A DNA stretch of 64,000 nucleotides from Qipengyuania soli (GCF_015529805.1 NZ_CP064654.1:558001-622000); one strand, 5' to 3'; positions 35,671-44,807 are shown, numbered from the stretch's first letter. Made by a program: numbers and translations. The notes: generated by a model from the sequence alone, not told the origin.

Positions 35671-38451
35671 TTGAGTAAGCTCCCCGCATTTGCAGTATCG
35701 CTGGCTGCCATCGCCTGGTCGACCTGTGCGATGGCGCAGGATGTCGCACAGGTCACGCCGTCGGATGGCAAGCCCCAGGAAGAACCGGCGGCGCTCGACC
35801 CCGGCACCATCGTCGTCACCGGCGAGCGTATCCGTGGCCAGCTGATCACCGACCAGCCGCCAGTCGCCGAATACGATGCCGCAGATATCGCGGCCTTCGG
35901 CGGGAGTTCGATTGCCGACATCATCTCCGCGATCGAGCCCGCCAGCGGCAGCGCGCGCGGTGGACGCGGAGGTGGCCAGCCGGTGTTCCTGATCAACGGC
36001 ATCCGCGTATCGAGCTTCCGCGAATTCCGCAACTACCCGCCCGAAAGCATCGCCAAGGTCGAGGTGTTTCCCGAAGAGGTCGCCCAGCGCCTCGGCTTCC
36101 CGCCCGACCAGCGCGTGGTCAACATCGTGCTCAAGCCGAACTATTCCTCGATCACTGCGGAGCTCGAGCTCGAGGCGCCGCAGGATGGCGGCTATTCGCG
36201 CAACGAGCAGGAGCTAACCTATCTCAAGATTACAAGTGGCGGACGGCTGAACTTCAACCTCGATGTCGAGGACTCCAGCCCTCTGACCGAGGATGAGCGC
36301 GGCTTCACTGTTCCCTCGAGCATCGCCGGTGTCGATGACGAGGCACCTTATCGCACGCTGCTTTCCGACAGCCTCAAGGTAGAAGGCACGGCAAACTACG
36401 TCCGCGCCGATATCGACACGGGTGCATCGACCAGCCTCAATGCCACGGTCACACGCGAGGAAAGCCTCGGCCTGTCGGGCCTGCGCGAAGTGGGTGGCAT
36501 CGTCTCTCCGCTGGAAACGCGGCGCACGACCGATACCTATGCCTTTGCCGGAGCCTACAACCGGCGTTTCGGCGGGTGGCAGGGGACATTCACCACCGAC
36601 GTCATCCGTGCGCTCGGCGATACGGAGATCGACCGGCGCGACCAGACCGGCTTCGACCTTGCGCAGAGCAACACCTGGACCGTCACCAACAAGGCGACAC
36701 TGGTCGGCTATCCGCTCGAACTGCCCGCCGGAGAGGTTTCGACAACCTTCGATCTTGGCCTCGACTGGAAGCGGATCGAGAGCGAGGATACCCGGTCGGA
36801 CACAGGACTTCAGGCGACACGTCGCCGCTTGCGCGGAGGCGTCAACGTCTCCGTTCCGATTGCCGAGGATGAGGGCGCCTGGGGTGCCATCGGCAGCCTG
36901 ACGGCCAACTTCTCCGCCGGCTCGGAGGATCTCTCGGACTTCGGCGGGCTTTACAGCTGGACCGCCGGGCTCAACTGGTCACCGACGCGCAGCCTCAACT
37001 TGCAGGCGACCCGGATCTGGCGCGAGGTTGCCCCGACGCTGAGCGACCTTGGCCGTCCGCGGATCGACAGCTTCAACGTGCCCGTGTTCGATTTCGTGAC
37101 CGGTGACAGCGTGCTTGCGACTGTCACCACCGGCGGCAATCCGTCGCTGCTCGCCGAAACGCAGGCAGACTGGAAGTTTGGTGCGAACTGGGAATTGCCC
37201 TTCTGGAAGGACACGCGCTTCCAGGTCGATTACGCGCTCAACAACTCGAGCGACGTTACTCTCAGTTCGCCATCCTATTCGGCGGCTTTCGAAAGCGCCT
37301 TTCCGGACCGCGTCACGCGCGGCACTTCGGGCGAGCTGCTGGCCATCGACCGCCGTCCGGTGACGCTGTTTCGCACCAAGAGCAGGACGCTCAGCTTCGG
37401 TCTCAACACGCGCGGCACCATTGGCAAGGCGCGCGAGAGCGGTGGCGGTCAGGAGCAGGGACGTGGCGGTCCACCGGGGTTCGGTGGGGGAAGGCCCGGT
37501 GCGGGCGGTCCCGGTGGTGGTGGCGGGTTCGATCCCAACCGCTTCCGCGAGATGCGGGCGAAATTCTGCGCCGCACCTGCAACCGAGACTCCCGATCTCT
37601 CCCTGTTGCCGGAGCGTATGCGCGAGCGCCTGATGGGGCCCGACGGCAAGCCCGATCCTGTCCTGGTGAAGGACGCGCGCGACCGCTTTTGCAGCGAGAA
37701 TACCGAGCGTGATTTCGAAGCCGTGCGGACGGCTCTCTGCACCGACCCGCCCAATATCGACGCCCTCCCACCGCAGATACTCGAGCGGCTGAAGCGCGAG
37801 GACGGCACGGTCGATCCGGACAGGCTCGCCGCGATTAAGGAACGGATCTGCGCCGCACCCGGAGCGCGACAGGGCGGTGAAGCCCGCAGCGCCGAGGCGC
37901 GCGGGGGCGGTGGACGCGGCGGCAGGGGCGGCCGGGGAGGAATGCCCTTCGGTCCCGGCGGCGGTGACAACGGGCAGGGCCGATACTTCGTCAGCCTCAA
38001 CCACTCGATTGCGCTCGACAATGAGATACAACTAGCGCCCGGTGGGCCGATCTATGACCAGCTCGACGGCGAAGTCATCGGAGGCGGGGCGGTGCCTAAA
38101 CACACAACGCGCCTCGAAGGCGGGCTGTTCTGGGGTGGCTACGGCTTGCGCGTGTCGGGCAATTACATCGGCGAAGCCGTGCTGCGCGGCAGTGGCCTGC
38201 CGGGGTCGAGCGACCTCTTCTTCGGGGACCTTGCGACCGTGGACCTGCGCCTGTTTGCCGATCTGGGGCAGGCTCTCAAGAAGGATGACGGTTTCCTCAA
38301 GGGCTTCCGTCTGTCGCTGGTCGTGAACAACCTCTTCGACGGGCAGCGCAGGGTCGTCGACAGCAGCGGGCAAATCCCCGATGCCTACGACCCGCGCCGC
38401 ATCGATCCCGTCGGCCGATACTTCGGCATCGACCTCAGGAAGCAATTCTGA
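35671..38451 (+). CDS. TonB-dependent receptor-like protein with Gly-rich and Cys-repeat insert
   Basis: 926 residues. Signal peptide (cut near CAMAQ), TonB-box-like TIVVTGERIRG, plug-like domain (ADIIS to NIVLKP, with VFLINGIRVSS and IAKVEVFPEEVAQRLG) and a beta-barrel ending in an aromatic residue (DLRKQF). Residues about 591-770 are an insert inside the barrel: a Gly/Arg/Pro-rich linker, two homologous Cys-containing units (cysteines at 633, 674, 690, 727) and a second Gly/Arg-rich linker. It should sit in an exposed loop. The TTG start at 35671 is forced by an in-frame stop six bases upstream and by the signal peptide; GAAGG precedes it. Neighbours give no ligand hint. Confidence 0.85.
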   Translation: MSKLPAFAVSLAAIAWSTCAMAQDVAQVTPSDGKPQEEPAALDPGTIVVTGERIRGQLITDQPPVAEYDAADIAAFGGSSIADIISAIEPASGSARGGRGGGQPVFLINGIRVSSFREFRNYPPESIAKVEVFPEEVAQRLGFPPDQRVVNIVLKPNYSSITAELELEAPQDGGYSRNEQELTYLKITSGGRLNFNLDVEDSSPLTEDERGFTVPSSIAGVDDEAPYRTLLSDSLKVEGTANYVRADIDTGASTSLNATVTREESLGLSGLREVGGIVSPLETRRTTDTYAFAGAYNRRFGGWQGTFTTDVIRALGDTEIDRRDQTGFDLAQSNTWTVTNKATLVGYPLELPAGEVSTTFDLGLDWKRIESEDTRSDTGLQATRRRLRGGVNVSVPIAEDEGAWGAIGSLTANFSAGSEDLSDFGGLYSWTAGLNWSPTRSLNLQATRIWREVAPTLSDLGRPRIDSFNVPVFDFVTGDSVLATVTTGGNPSLLAETQADWKFGANWELPFWKDTRFQVDYALNNSSDVTLSSPSYSAAFESAFPDRVTRGTSGELLAIDRRPVTLFRTKSRTLSFGLNTRGTIGKARESGGGQEQGRGGPPGFGGGRPGAGGPGGGGGFDPNRFREMRAKFCAAPATETPDLSLLPERMRERLMGPDGKPDPVLVKDARDRFCSENTERDFEAVRTALCTDPPNIDALPPQILERLKREDGTVDPDRLAAIKERICAAPGARQGGEARSAEARGGGGRGGRGGRGGMPFGPGGGDNGQGRYFVSLNHSIALDNEIQLAPGGPIYDQLDGEVIGGGAVPKHTTRLEGGLFWGGYGLRVSGNYIGEAVLRGSGLPGSSDLFFGDLATVDLRLFADLGQALKKDDGFLKGFRLSLVVNNLFDGQRRVVDSSGQIPDAYDPRRIDPVGRYFGIDLRKQF

Positions 38452-38460
38452 CGCAAAGGC

Positions 38461-39252
38461 TCAGTGCAGTCGCGTCCGCGGGAAGGCGATGTTGGCAATC
38501 CCCCTTGGCTGGAACTTGCGCCACTTGCCCTCTTCCTGCGCCAGCCGGTCGGCGATGGCGTAGACTGCAGCGGGATTGACGCCCAGGCCGCAATGGCTGG
38601 CGAACACCTCGATGTTCTCGCACTGGTCATGGTCGCAATCCTGCACCGAGCCGCGCCAGTGGACCACGCCGTCGGCCTTGGTCAGGATCGAGGTCGTGGG
38701 GACGGGCGGAGCCTTGGCCAGCTCGCGGAAATTGCCGTTGCGAATGGGCTCGGGCTCATGGCCGTTGAGATATTCGAACAGGCGCCGCGCGTTGGTGTGG
38801 TTGCGATCATCGCTGATGGGCGAACCGAGGCTGATCACCTGCCGCACCTTTTCCGGTGCCAGCTTGGCGAGCTCGCGGGCGAATACGCCGCCGAGGCTCC
38901 AGCCGACGATGCTGACCTTGCCGCCGGTGCGTGCGTGAAGCTCGTCGACGCAGGCCATCATCGCCTCGATGCGCGCATTGTCGACGCGGACATTGCGTCC
39001 GAGGTTCCAGCCCACTGCATCGTAGCCGAGCTTGGCCAGCAGGCGGCGAAGCGGAGCGGTCGAGAAGTCCGAAGCCATGAAGCCCGGCAGGACCAGCACG
39101 CCGTGGCCGTCGCCGCGCGGCAGCATCCCCATCAGCGGGGTGAGCGCGTAGAAACTGGCGAGTTCGGTCATTGCGCGACCCGGTTCGGTCAGCGCGAGAA
39201 CGATGTGCGGCGGACGGGCTTCATCCGGCGCAACGTTGGTCTTTGCAGTCAC
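38461..39252 (-). CDS. Alpha/beta hydrolase (lipase-like)
   Basis: 263 residues, no signal peptide. LVLPGFMASDFSTAPLRRLL provides the oxyanion region, GWSLGG the nucleophile elbow (Ser119), and the C-terminal part has an Asp (TKADGVVHW) and a His (SHCGLGVNP). It resembles cytoplasmic lipase/esterase proteins often encoded beside WS/DGAT acyltransferases. It starts with GTG overlapping the acyltransferase stop (GTGA), so the two are one operon; it may hydrolyse the wax ester or triacylglycerol made by its partner, or supply substrate (inference). Confidence 0.82.
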   Translation of the reverse strand: MTAKTNVAPDEARPPHIVLALTEPGRAMTELASFYALTPLMGMLPRGDGHGVLVLPGFMASDFSTAPLRRLLAKLGYDAVGWNLGRNVRVDNARIEAMMACVDELHARTGGKVSIVGWSLGGVFARELAKLAPEKVRQVISLGSPISDDRNHTNARRLFEYLNGHEPEPIRNGNFRELAKAPPVPTTSILTKADGVVHWRGSVQDCDHDQCENIEVFASHCGLGVNPAAVYAIADRLAQEEGKWRKFQPRGIANIAFPRTRLH

Positions 39253-40841
39253 GTGGTGGCTTTTCCTTTCCCTTTCGGGGCAGCCGCTGAACGGCTGGCG
39301 ACCCCTTTGGTGCCCTTCGCCGGGGCCTTTTTCGTTGCTGGTGCCCGCTTCTTGGCGGCGGGCTTCTTGTTGGTTGCTGGTGCCTTTGCCTCCGCCGGCT
39401 TGGGCGCAGCCGCACCACCCGCCTTCTTTGCGGCATCGCGCAGTTCGGTGAAGCTGTCCTCAATGCACTGGGCGTAGAATTCCGGATCGGGCAGCAGTTC
39501 GCGGCAGGCAGTAAACGCGATGGTCGCCTCGTCGGTATAGGACTGGACCACATGGCCGAGGCCCATGCCGTCGGTTAGGCACAGCAGGCCCATCATGCTC
39601 TCGAGCCTCGCGCCGGAGGAATAGATCGGAACCGGCGGACCCGGGACATTGGTGACGACCGTGGTGAACACCGGGCCCACACCGCGATTTGCGAGGCCGA
39701 GGCGGGTGTAGAGCTGCGCCCCGAGGCTCATCCACAGCGCCGGGCTGACCTTACTCACTTCGGTCATGTTGCGCGCGCCTACGGCGTCGGTCATCGCCTT
39801 GGAATTTGTCGTTCGGTCGTGGACGAAGCGCATCCGCTCGATCGGGTCTTCGATGTGGGTGCCCAGCGGGGCGACCATGGCGGCGACCTGGTTGCCCATG
39901 TCACCCTTCTCGGTCGCCGAGCGGACCGAGATCGGCGCCATTGCGGTCAGCGTCTTCTTCGGAAGGTCGTTCTTGGCGAGCAGGTACTTGCGCATCGCCC
40001 CGCCGACGATGGTCAGGAACACGTCGTTGACCTTGGCGCCCTCGACAGCGGTGCGGATCGCCTTGATGTCGGCCAGCGGTACGCTGCGTCCCTCGACCAC
40101 GCGGTGGCCGGAAATCGCCCGGTTGAAGCGGGTCTTGGGCGCGATCATCTCGCCCGAAACGTCGAATTCCTTGGCGACTAAGCCCTTCAATGCCTTGGCC
40201 AGACCCGGTGCAGCCTTCGCCGCGACCTCGATCTGCTTGAGAGGGTTGGTAATGGCGTTGAAATAGCTCTTGCCCAGCAGTTCGACCGGATTGGGGACCT
40301 TCTCGGGCTTCCAGTCGTCCTTCGCCTCCGGCGGCGGTTCGTCGGGGGTCAGCGTGTGCATCGCCTCCATCAGGTCGATGCCGCTCATCCCGTCGATGGC
40401 CGCGTGGTGCACCTTGGTGACCATGGCGAAGCTGCCCTTCGCGATGCCGGGAATGTTTTCGAGACCCTCGACCACGGTGAACTCCCATGGCGGGCGGGTC
40501 AGGTCGAGCGGGCGGGCGAAGATGCGCGCCGCCTGGATGCACAATTGCCGCCAGTCGCCGGGTTTGGGCAGGGCGATGTGGCGGACGTGGTATTCGAGGT
40601 CGAAGTCCGGGTCCTCGATCCAGTAGGGATAGTCGAGATCGAAGGGCACGCGTACCAGCCGCTGGCGGATCGTGCGGGAGAGCTGCATGCGGCTCTCGAA
40701 GAAAGCCAGGATGTCCTTGAAGCGAACAAAGCCGCCGGGCGCAGTTTCGGGGTTGTAGATCAGTATCGAGCCGATGTGCATCGGCGAATTGCGCGTCTCC
40801 AGCGCGACGAAACTCGCATCCATCCCCTGGAGCTGGCGCAT
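39249..40841 (-). CDS. WS/DGAT family O-acyltransferase with lysine-rich tail
   Basis: 530 residues. Wax ester synthase/diacylglycerol acyltransferase fold: N-terminal MDASFVALETRNSPMHIGS, catalytic HHAAIDG (His145-Gly151), NDVFLTIVGGAMRKYL and the later NVPGPPVPIYSSGARL. It transfers acyl groups from acyl-CoA to alcohols or diacylglycerol, making neutral storage lipid. The last roughly 58 residues form an Ala/Lys/Pro-rich tail (for example KKRAPATKKAPAKG) resembling histone H1 or PhaF, unusual for this family. ATG at 40841; promoter with a palindrome lies just upstream. Confidence 0.92.
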   Translation of the reverse strand: MRQLQGMDASFVALETRNSPMHIGSILIYNPETAPGGFVRFKDILAFFESRMQLSRTIRQRLVRVPFDLDYPYWIEDPDFDLEYHVRHIALPKPGDWRQLCIQAARIFARPLDLTRPPWEFTVVEGLENIPGIAKGSFAMVTKVHHAAIDGMSGIDLMEAMHTLTPDEPPPEAKDDWKPEKVPNPVELLGKSYFNAITNPLKQIEVAAKAAPGLAKALKGLVAKEFDVSGEMIAPKTRFNRAISGHRVVEGRSVPLADIKAIRTAVEGAKVNDVFLTIVGGAMRKYLLAKNDLPKKTLTAMAPISVRSATEKGDMGNQVAAMVAPLGTHIEDPIERMRFVHDRTTNSKAMTDAVGARNMTEVSKVSPALWMSLGAQLYTRLGLANRGVGPVFTTVVTNVPGPPVPIYSSGARLESMMGLLCLTDGMGLGHVVQSYTDEATIAFTACRELLPDPEFYAQCIEDSFTELRDAAKKAGGAAAPKPAEAKAPATNKKPAAKKRAPATKKAPAKGTKGVASRSAAAPKGKGKATT

Positions 40842-40927
40842 AGACTTCCTTTCGCGCTACCGCTTCGCTGCTTGAGCGCCGCGGCATCTTCTCCTGTACG
40901 GCCTGCTTTGCGCAGGTCCGAATGTTG

Positions 40928-40943
40928 CAGATGCTAACATCTG
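40928..40943. promoter_or_regulatory. Palindromic operator candidate at the WS/DGAT promoter
   Basis: CAGATG (40928-40933), CTAA, CATCTG (40938-40943): perfect 6-base arms. It covers the -10 of the reverse-strand promoter, so a bound repressor would block transcription of the acyltransferase-hydrolase operon. No regulator gene is adjacent. Confidence 0.45.
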
Positions 40944-40958
40944 ACGATTCCGCGTCAA
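40931..40958 (-). promoter_or_regulatory. Putative promoter of the WS/DGAT operon
   Basis: On the reverse strand: TTGACG (40958-40953), 16 bases, TAGCAT (40936-40931). The TTGACG hexamer is close to consensus and the spacing matches the other promoters listed in this window. The ATG is about 90 bases downstream. Confidence 0.5.
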
Positions 40959-40997
40959 CTTGCCGCCTAGGTAAACGGCTTCCCTAGCGGCGAGGGC

Positions 40998-42167
40998 TCA
41001 GATCGCGTCGCCGGCTGCGACCCCGCTGGCCCAGGCCCACTGGAAGTTGTAGCCGCCCAGCCAGCCGGTAACGTCGACCGCCTCCCCAATCGCGTAGAGG
41101 CCGGGAATCCGCTTTGCTTTCATGGTCTTGGAAGAGAGTTCTGCGGTCGAGATGCCGCCCACGGTGACCTCTGCCTTGGCGAAGCCCTCGGTGCCGTTGG
41201 GGTGGAATTCCCAGCGCTTGAGCCGCTCTCCGGCTGCTCGCAACGCCTTGTCCGCCGTGTTGGCCAATTCGCTGCCCACACCAATCTTATCCGCAAGAAT
41301 GTCGGCCAGGCGGTCGGGCAGGGCTTCGCGCAGCAGCGAGCGAATGGTGGCGCGCGGATGGTCGCGCTTGGCATCGAGCAGCCATTCGGCAGCGCGATCG
41401 GGCACGATGTCGATCGCAACCGGATCGCCCGGCCGCCAATACGAACTCACTTGCAGGATCGAGGGACCGGACAGGCCACGGTGGGTGAAAAGCGCCGCTT
41501 CGGCGAAGCTGGTCTTGTTGGCGGTCGCGACAACGGGTGCGGAAACACCGGATATTTCGCGAAACAGCACCTCTTCGCCGCCCAGGGTAAGTGGGACGAG
41601 TGCTGGACGCGGTTCGACGACCTTGAGCCCGAACTGGCGGGCGAGGTCATAGGCGAAACCGGTTGCGCCCATCTTGGGTATCGACGGGCCGCCGGTGGCG
41701 ATCACGAGGGCATGAGCGGAGTAGGCCTCCGACTGCGTTTGGACAGTGAATGTCCCATTTTGGGACACTGCGACGACCTCCTCACCACACTTCACCTCGA
41801 CACCGCCTTTTGCGCATTCCTCCAGCAGCATCGCGACGATCTGCTTCGCCGAACCGTCGCAGAAGAGCTGGCCGAGCGTCTTTTCGTGCCAGGCAATCCC
41901 GTACCTCTCAACGAGTTCGAGGAAATCGCGTGGTGTGTAGCGGGCCAGCGCACTCTTGGCGAAGTGCGGATTGGCGCTGAGGTAATTCGCCGGACCCGCG
42001 CCGATATTGGTGAAGTTGCACCGCCCGCCACCCGAGATGAGGATTTTCTTACCCGGTTGTTCGGCCTTTTCGAGGACCAGCACGCGCTTGCCGCGCTGGC
42101 CCGCACGCGCGGCGCACATTAGGCCAGCAGCCCCGCCTCCAAGAATGATCGCGTCAAATTCTGGCAT
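40998..42167 (-). CDS. HI0933/BaiN-like FAD-dependent oxidoreductase
   Basis: 389 residues. FAD-binding Rossmann motif ILGGGAAGLMCA at residues 8-19, GKKILISGGGRCNFTN and the C-terminal IPGLYAIGEAVDVTGWLGGYNFQWAWASG, all hallmarks of the HI0933 flavoprotein family (some members reduce bile-acid or other steroid intermediates; most are uncharacterised). Start ATG 42167 chosen because it places the Rossmann strand at the N-terminus; an in-frame ATG at 42194 is possible. Divergent from uvrC with about 56 bases between starts. Confidence 0.9.
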   Translation of the reverse strand: MPEFDAIILGGGAAGLMCAARAGQRGKRVLVLEKAEQPGKKILISGGGRCNFTNIGAGPANYLSANPHFAKSALARYTPRDFLELVERYGIAWHEKTLGQLFCDGSAKQIVAMLLEECAKGGVEVKCGEEVVAVSQNGTFTVQTQSEAYSAHALVIATGGPSIPKMGATGFAYDLARQFGLKVVEPRPALVPLTLGGEEVLFREISGVSAPVVATANKTSFAEAALFTHRGLSGPSILQVSSYWRPGDPVAIDIVPDRAAEWLLDAKRDHPRATIRSLLREALPDRLADILADKIGVGSELANTADKALRAAGERLKRWEFHPNGTEGFAKAEVTVGGISTAELSSKTMKAKRIPGLYAIGEAVDVTGWLGGYNFQWAWASGVAAGDAI

Positions 42168-42223
42168 CGCGCAGCGCCATTCACGCTTTGCCATTCGCGC
42201 GCAAGATTCCTATCTGCGATGCC

Positions 42224-44182
42224 ATGTCGCGCACGAAAGCCGGTTCTCCCCCTGATCCCCGAGGCAAGGAGCGTTTCAACGAGGAACGCGCCGCCTACAC
42301 TGTCGCCAGTGCGCAGCCCGACCTCGAGGCGGGGATCACCGCGATCCGCGAGACGGTGAAGGTGCTAAAGCCCAAGCCCGGCGTCTATCGCATGCTCGAT
42401 ACGCGCGGCGACGTGCTCTACGTCGGCAAGGCGCGCAGCCTGAAGGCGCGGGTCGCGAACTACGCGCAGGTCAAAGGACTCTCCAACCGGCTCCAGCGGA
42501 TGATCAGCCAGACCCGGCGGATGGAGATCGTCACCACCAATTCCGAGGCAGAGGCGCTGTTGCTCGAAGCGCAGCTGATCAAGCGCTATCGCCCGCCGTT
42601 CAACGTCCTGCTGCGCGACGACAAGAGCTTCCCATTCATCCTGCTGCGCGCCGATCACGCATATCCGCGCATCCAGAAGCATCGTGGCGCGCGCAAGGCC
42701 AAGGGCAATTACTACGGCCCCTTCGCTTCGGCAGGTTCGGTCAACAAGACGCTGAACGCGCTGCAGAAACTGTTCCTGCTGCGAAGCTGCACCGACAGCT
42801 TCTTCAACAATCGCGACCGACCCTGCCTGCTCTACCAGATCAAGCGCTGTTCGGCCCCTTGCGTGGGGCGCATCGACCAGCAGGGCTACGACAGCCTGGT
42901 GCGCGAGGCGAAGGACTTCCTCGGCGGCAAGTCCTCCGCCGTGCAGGCGCAGATCGAGAAGCAGATGGCCAAGGCCGCAGCCGACCTCGATTTCGAGACC
43001 GCCGCCATCCTGCGCGACCGGCTGCGCGCAGCGACCTTCATCCAGGGGTCGCAGGCGATCAATGCGCAGGGAGTGGGCGATGCCGACGTCTTCGCGCTTG
43101 CTGCCAAGGGCGGGCAGGTCGGGGTGCAGGCCTTCTTCATCCGCGGCGGGCAGAACTGGGGCCACCGCACCTTCTACCCGCGCAACACCGGCGAACTCGA
43201 CCTCGCCGAAGTGCTGTCCGACGTGCTGCTGCAATTCTACGAGGAAGTGCCGCCACCTCGTACGATCCTCGTCGATCGCGAGCTGACCGAGCAGGAGCTC
43301 GTGTCCGAGGCGCTGGCCGAGAAGGCGGGCCACGCCGTGGCCATTTCGATCCCCCAGCGCGGCACGCGGCGCAAGCTGATGGAGCAGGCGCAGCGCAACG
43401 CGGTCGAGGCACTCGACCGGCGGCTCGCGGAAAGCGGTACCAAGGCCAAGATTATGCGCGAGCTGGCAGAATTCCTCGAACTGGAGGACGTGCCGCAGCG
43501 GATCGAGGTCTACGACAACAGCCATATCCAGGGCGACAAGGCGCTGGGCGCCATGGTCGTTGCCAGCCCCGAAGGCTTCGAGAAAGGCCAGTACCGCAAG
43601 TTCAACATCAAGACCGCGCAGACCAATGACGACTTCGGCATGATGCGCGAGGTGATGGAGCGGCGTTTCCGCAACCTCGCCGAAAATCCCGATGGCGACA
43701 CGGGCAAGAAAAACAGCCACGAGACCGTCTGGCCCGATCTCGTCCTCATCGATGGTGGCAAGGGCCAGATGTCATCGGTGCGCGACACTCTTGAGGAGAT
43801 GGGGATCGAGGATGTCCCGCTGATCGCCATCGCCAAGGGCCCTCATCACGGCAGGGAAGGCCGCGAGGTGTTCCACTTCCCCGACGGACGCGAGAAAACG
43901 CTGCCCGTCAATTCGCCGCTGCTGTTCTACCTCCAGACCCTGCGCGACGAGGTCCACCGCTACGCCATCGGCGCCCACCGCGCCAAACGCAGCCGTGCCA
44001 TCACCGCCTCACCTCTGGACGAAATCCCAGGCATCGGCCCCTCGCGCAAACGCGCCCTCCTGCTGCACTTCGGCACGGCGGGGAAGGTGAGGGCGGCGGC
44101 GCTGGACGACCTCAAACGTGCACCCGGCATCAGCGAGGGCGTGGCGCAGCAGATCTACGATTTTTATCACGCCGGGGGGTGA
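42224..44182 (+). CDS. uvrC: Excinuclease ABC subunit C
   Basis: 652 residues. Makes both incisions in nucleotide excision repair with UvrA/UvrB. Domains in order: GIY-YIG nuclease (PGVYRMLDTRGDVLYVGKARSLKARV, about residues 50-130), a cysteine cluster (LRSCTD, CLLYQIKRCSAPC), the UVR/UvrB-binding segment (KQMAKAAADLDFETAAILRDRL), the RNase-H-like endonuclease (YDNSHIQG, LVLIDGGKGQM, then the conserved HR-rich end) and two C-terminal helix-hairpin-helix motifs (IPGIGPSRKRALL, APGISEGVAQQI). ATG at 42224; a start 12 codons earlier is less likely. Monocistronic. Confidence 0.97.
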   Translation: MSRTKAGSPPDPRGKERFNEERAAYTVASAQPDLEAGITAIRETVKVLKPKPGVYRMLDTRGDVLYVGKARSLKARVANYAQVKGLSNRLQRMISQTRRMEIVTTNSEAEALLLEAQLIKRYRPPFNVLLRDDKSFPFILLRADHAYPRIQKHRGARKAKGNYYGPFASAGSVNKTLNALQKLFLLRSCTDSFFNNRDRPCLLYQIKRCSAPCVGRIDQQGYDSLVREAKDFLGGKSSAVQAQIEKQMAKAAADLDFETAAILRDRLRAATFIQGSQAINAQGVGDADVFALAAKGGQVGVQAFFIRGGQNWGHRTFYPRNTGELDLAEVLSDVLLQFYEEVPPPRTILVDRELTEQELVSEALAEKAGHAVAISIPQRGTRRKLMEQAQRNAVEALDRRLAESGTKAKIMRELAEFLELEDVPQRIEVYDNSHIQGDKALGAMVVASPEGFEKGQYRKFNIKTAQTNDDFGMMREVMERRFRNLAENPDGDTGKKNSHETVWPDLVLIDGGKGQMSSVRDTLEEMGIEDVPLIAIAKGPHHGREGREVFHFPDGREKTLPVNSPLLFYLQTLRDEVHRYAIGAHRAKRSRAITASPLDEIPGIGPSRKRALLLHFGTAGKVRAAALDDLKRAPGISEGVAQQIYDFYHAGG

Positions 44183-44208
44183 TGGGTGGATGTCCGCTAG
44201 CGACCCGA

Positions 44209-44236
44209 TTGTGGTCATCGTGTCATGTGCTAGCAT
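44209..44236 (+). promoter_or_regulatory. Putative promoter of the lipocalin-like gene
   Basis: TTGTGG (44209-44214), 16 bases, TAGCAT (44231-44236). With a start near 44243, the leader is only about 15 bases and begins with the ribosome binding site AGGGAG (44246-44251). Confidence 0.45.
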
Positions 44237-44257
44237 TGGTTATCTAGGGAGATGGCC

Positions 44258-44770
44258 ATGCTGAAACGACGTAACGTTCTTACAGCGGGATTAGCTTTGC
44301 CTTTGGCGGCAGGAGCAGCTTCCGCAAAGGGCCAGATGCCGCAAGATCCATTGGTTGGATCATGGTCATTGATCGAAGCGATGACCGTTCAAAAGGACGG
44401 GGAAACAGGTCCTTGGGATGGCCATACCCGCCCCTACACTGGGCTCATCGTTTATGGGGCCAGCGGTATGATGTCGGTGCAGATCGCCACAGCAAGGGCG
44501 CCAATGCCGTCGGATGGCAACCTCAGGAAGCTGACAGCGGACGAGCAATTGGCGTACCTCCACAGCTACTATGCCTACTATGGAAAATATGAGTTCGATC
44601 CTGCCCGGTCGGTAGTCACTCATTTCGTACAGTCGTCTCTCGATCCTACCGAAACCGGCATTGTTTATCGTCGGGCCGTGAAGCTTGTCGGCGATGTCGT
44701 CACGCTAACAACCTTGGAACCGAACGACGCGTCCGGCAGCCACAACGTGCTGAGCTGGCGCCGGCTTTGA
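44258..44770 (+). CDS. Exported lipocalin-like domain protein
   Basis: 170 residues from the ATG at 44258 (an in-frame ATG at 44252 lies on the ribosome site, so is less likely). The N-terminus KRRNVLTAGLALPLAAGAASA looks like a signal peptide with a twin-arginine flavour. The mature part has DPLVGSWSLIEA and GLIVYGASGMMSVQIA, the pattern of the bacterial lipocalin-like (lipocalin_5) family, small beta-barrels whose ligands are unknown. It is less GC-rich than its neighbours. Monocistronic, followed by a REP-like palindrome. Confidence 0.75.
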   Translation: MLKRRNVLTAGLALPLAAGAASAKGQMPQDPLVGSWSLIEAMTVQKDGETGPWDGHTRPYTGLIVYGASGMMSVQIATARAPMPSDGNLRKLTADEQLAYLHSYYAYYGKYEFDPARSVVTHFVQSSLDPTETGIVYRRAVKLVGDVVTLTTLEPNDASGSHNVLSWRRL

Positions 44771-44807
44771 CGCGCATGCATTATTAAGTCAGCTTTTCAC
44801 CCCAAAA

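Noticed and set aside
33620..35678. Long forward frames opposite the yacG/RNase/maf/infA genes
   Set aside because: Antisense shadows of four conserved genes.
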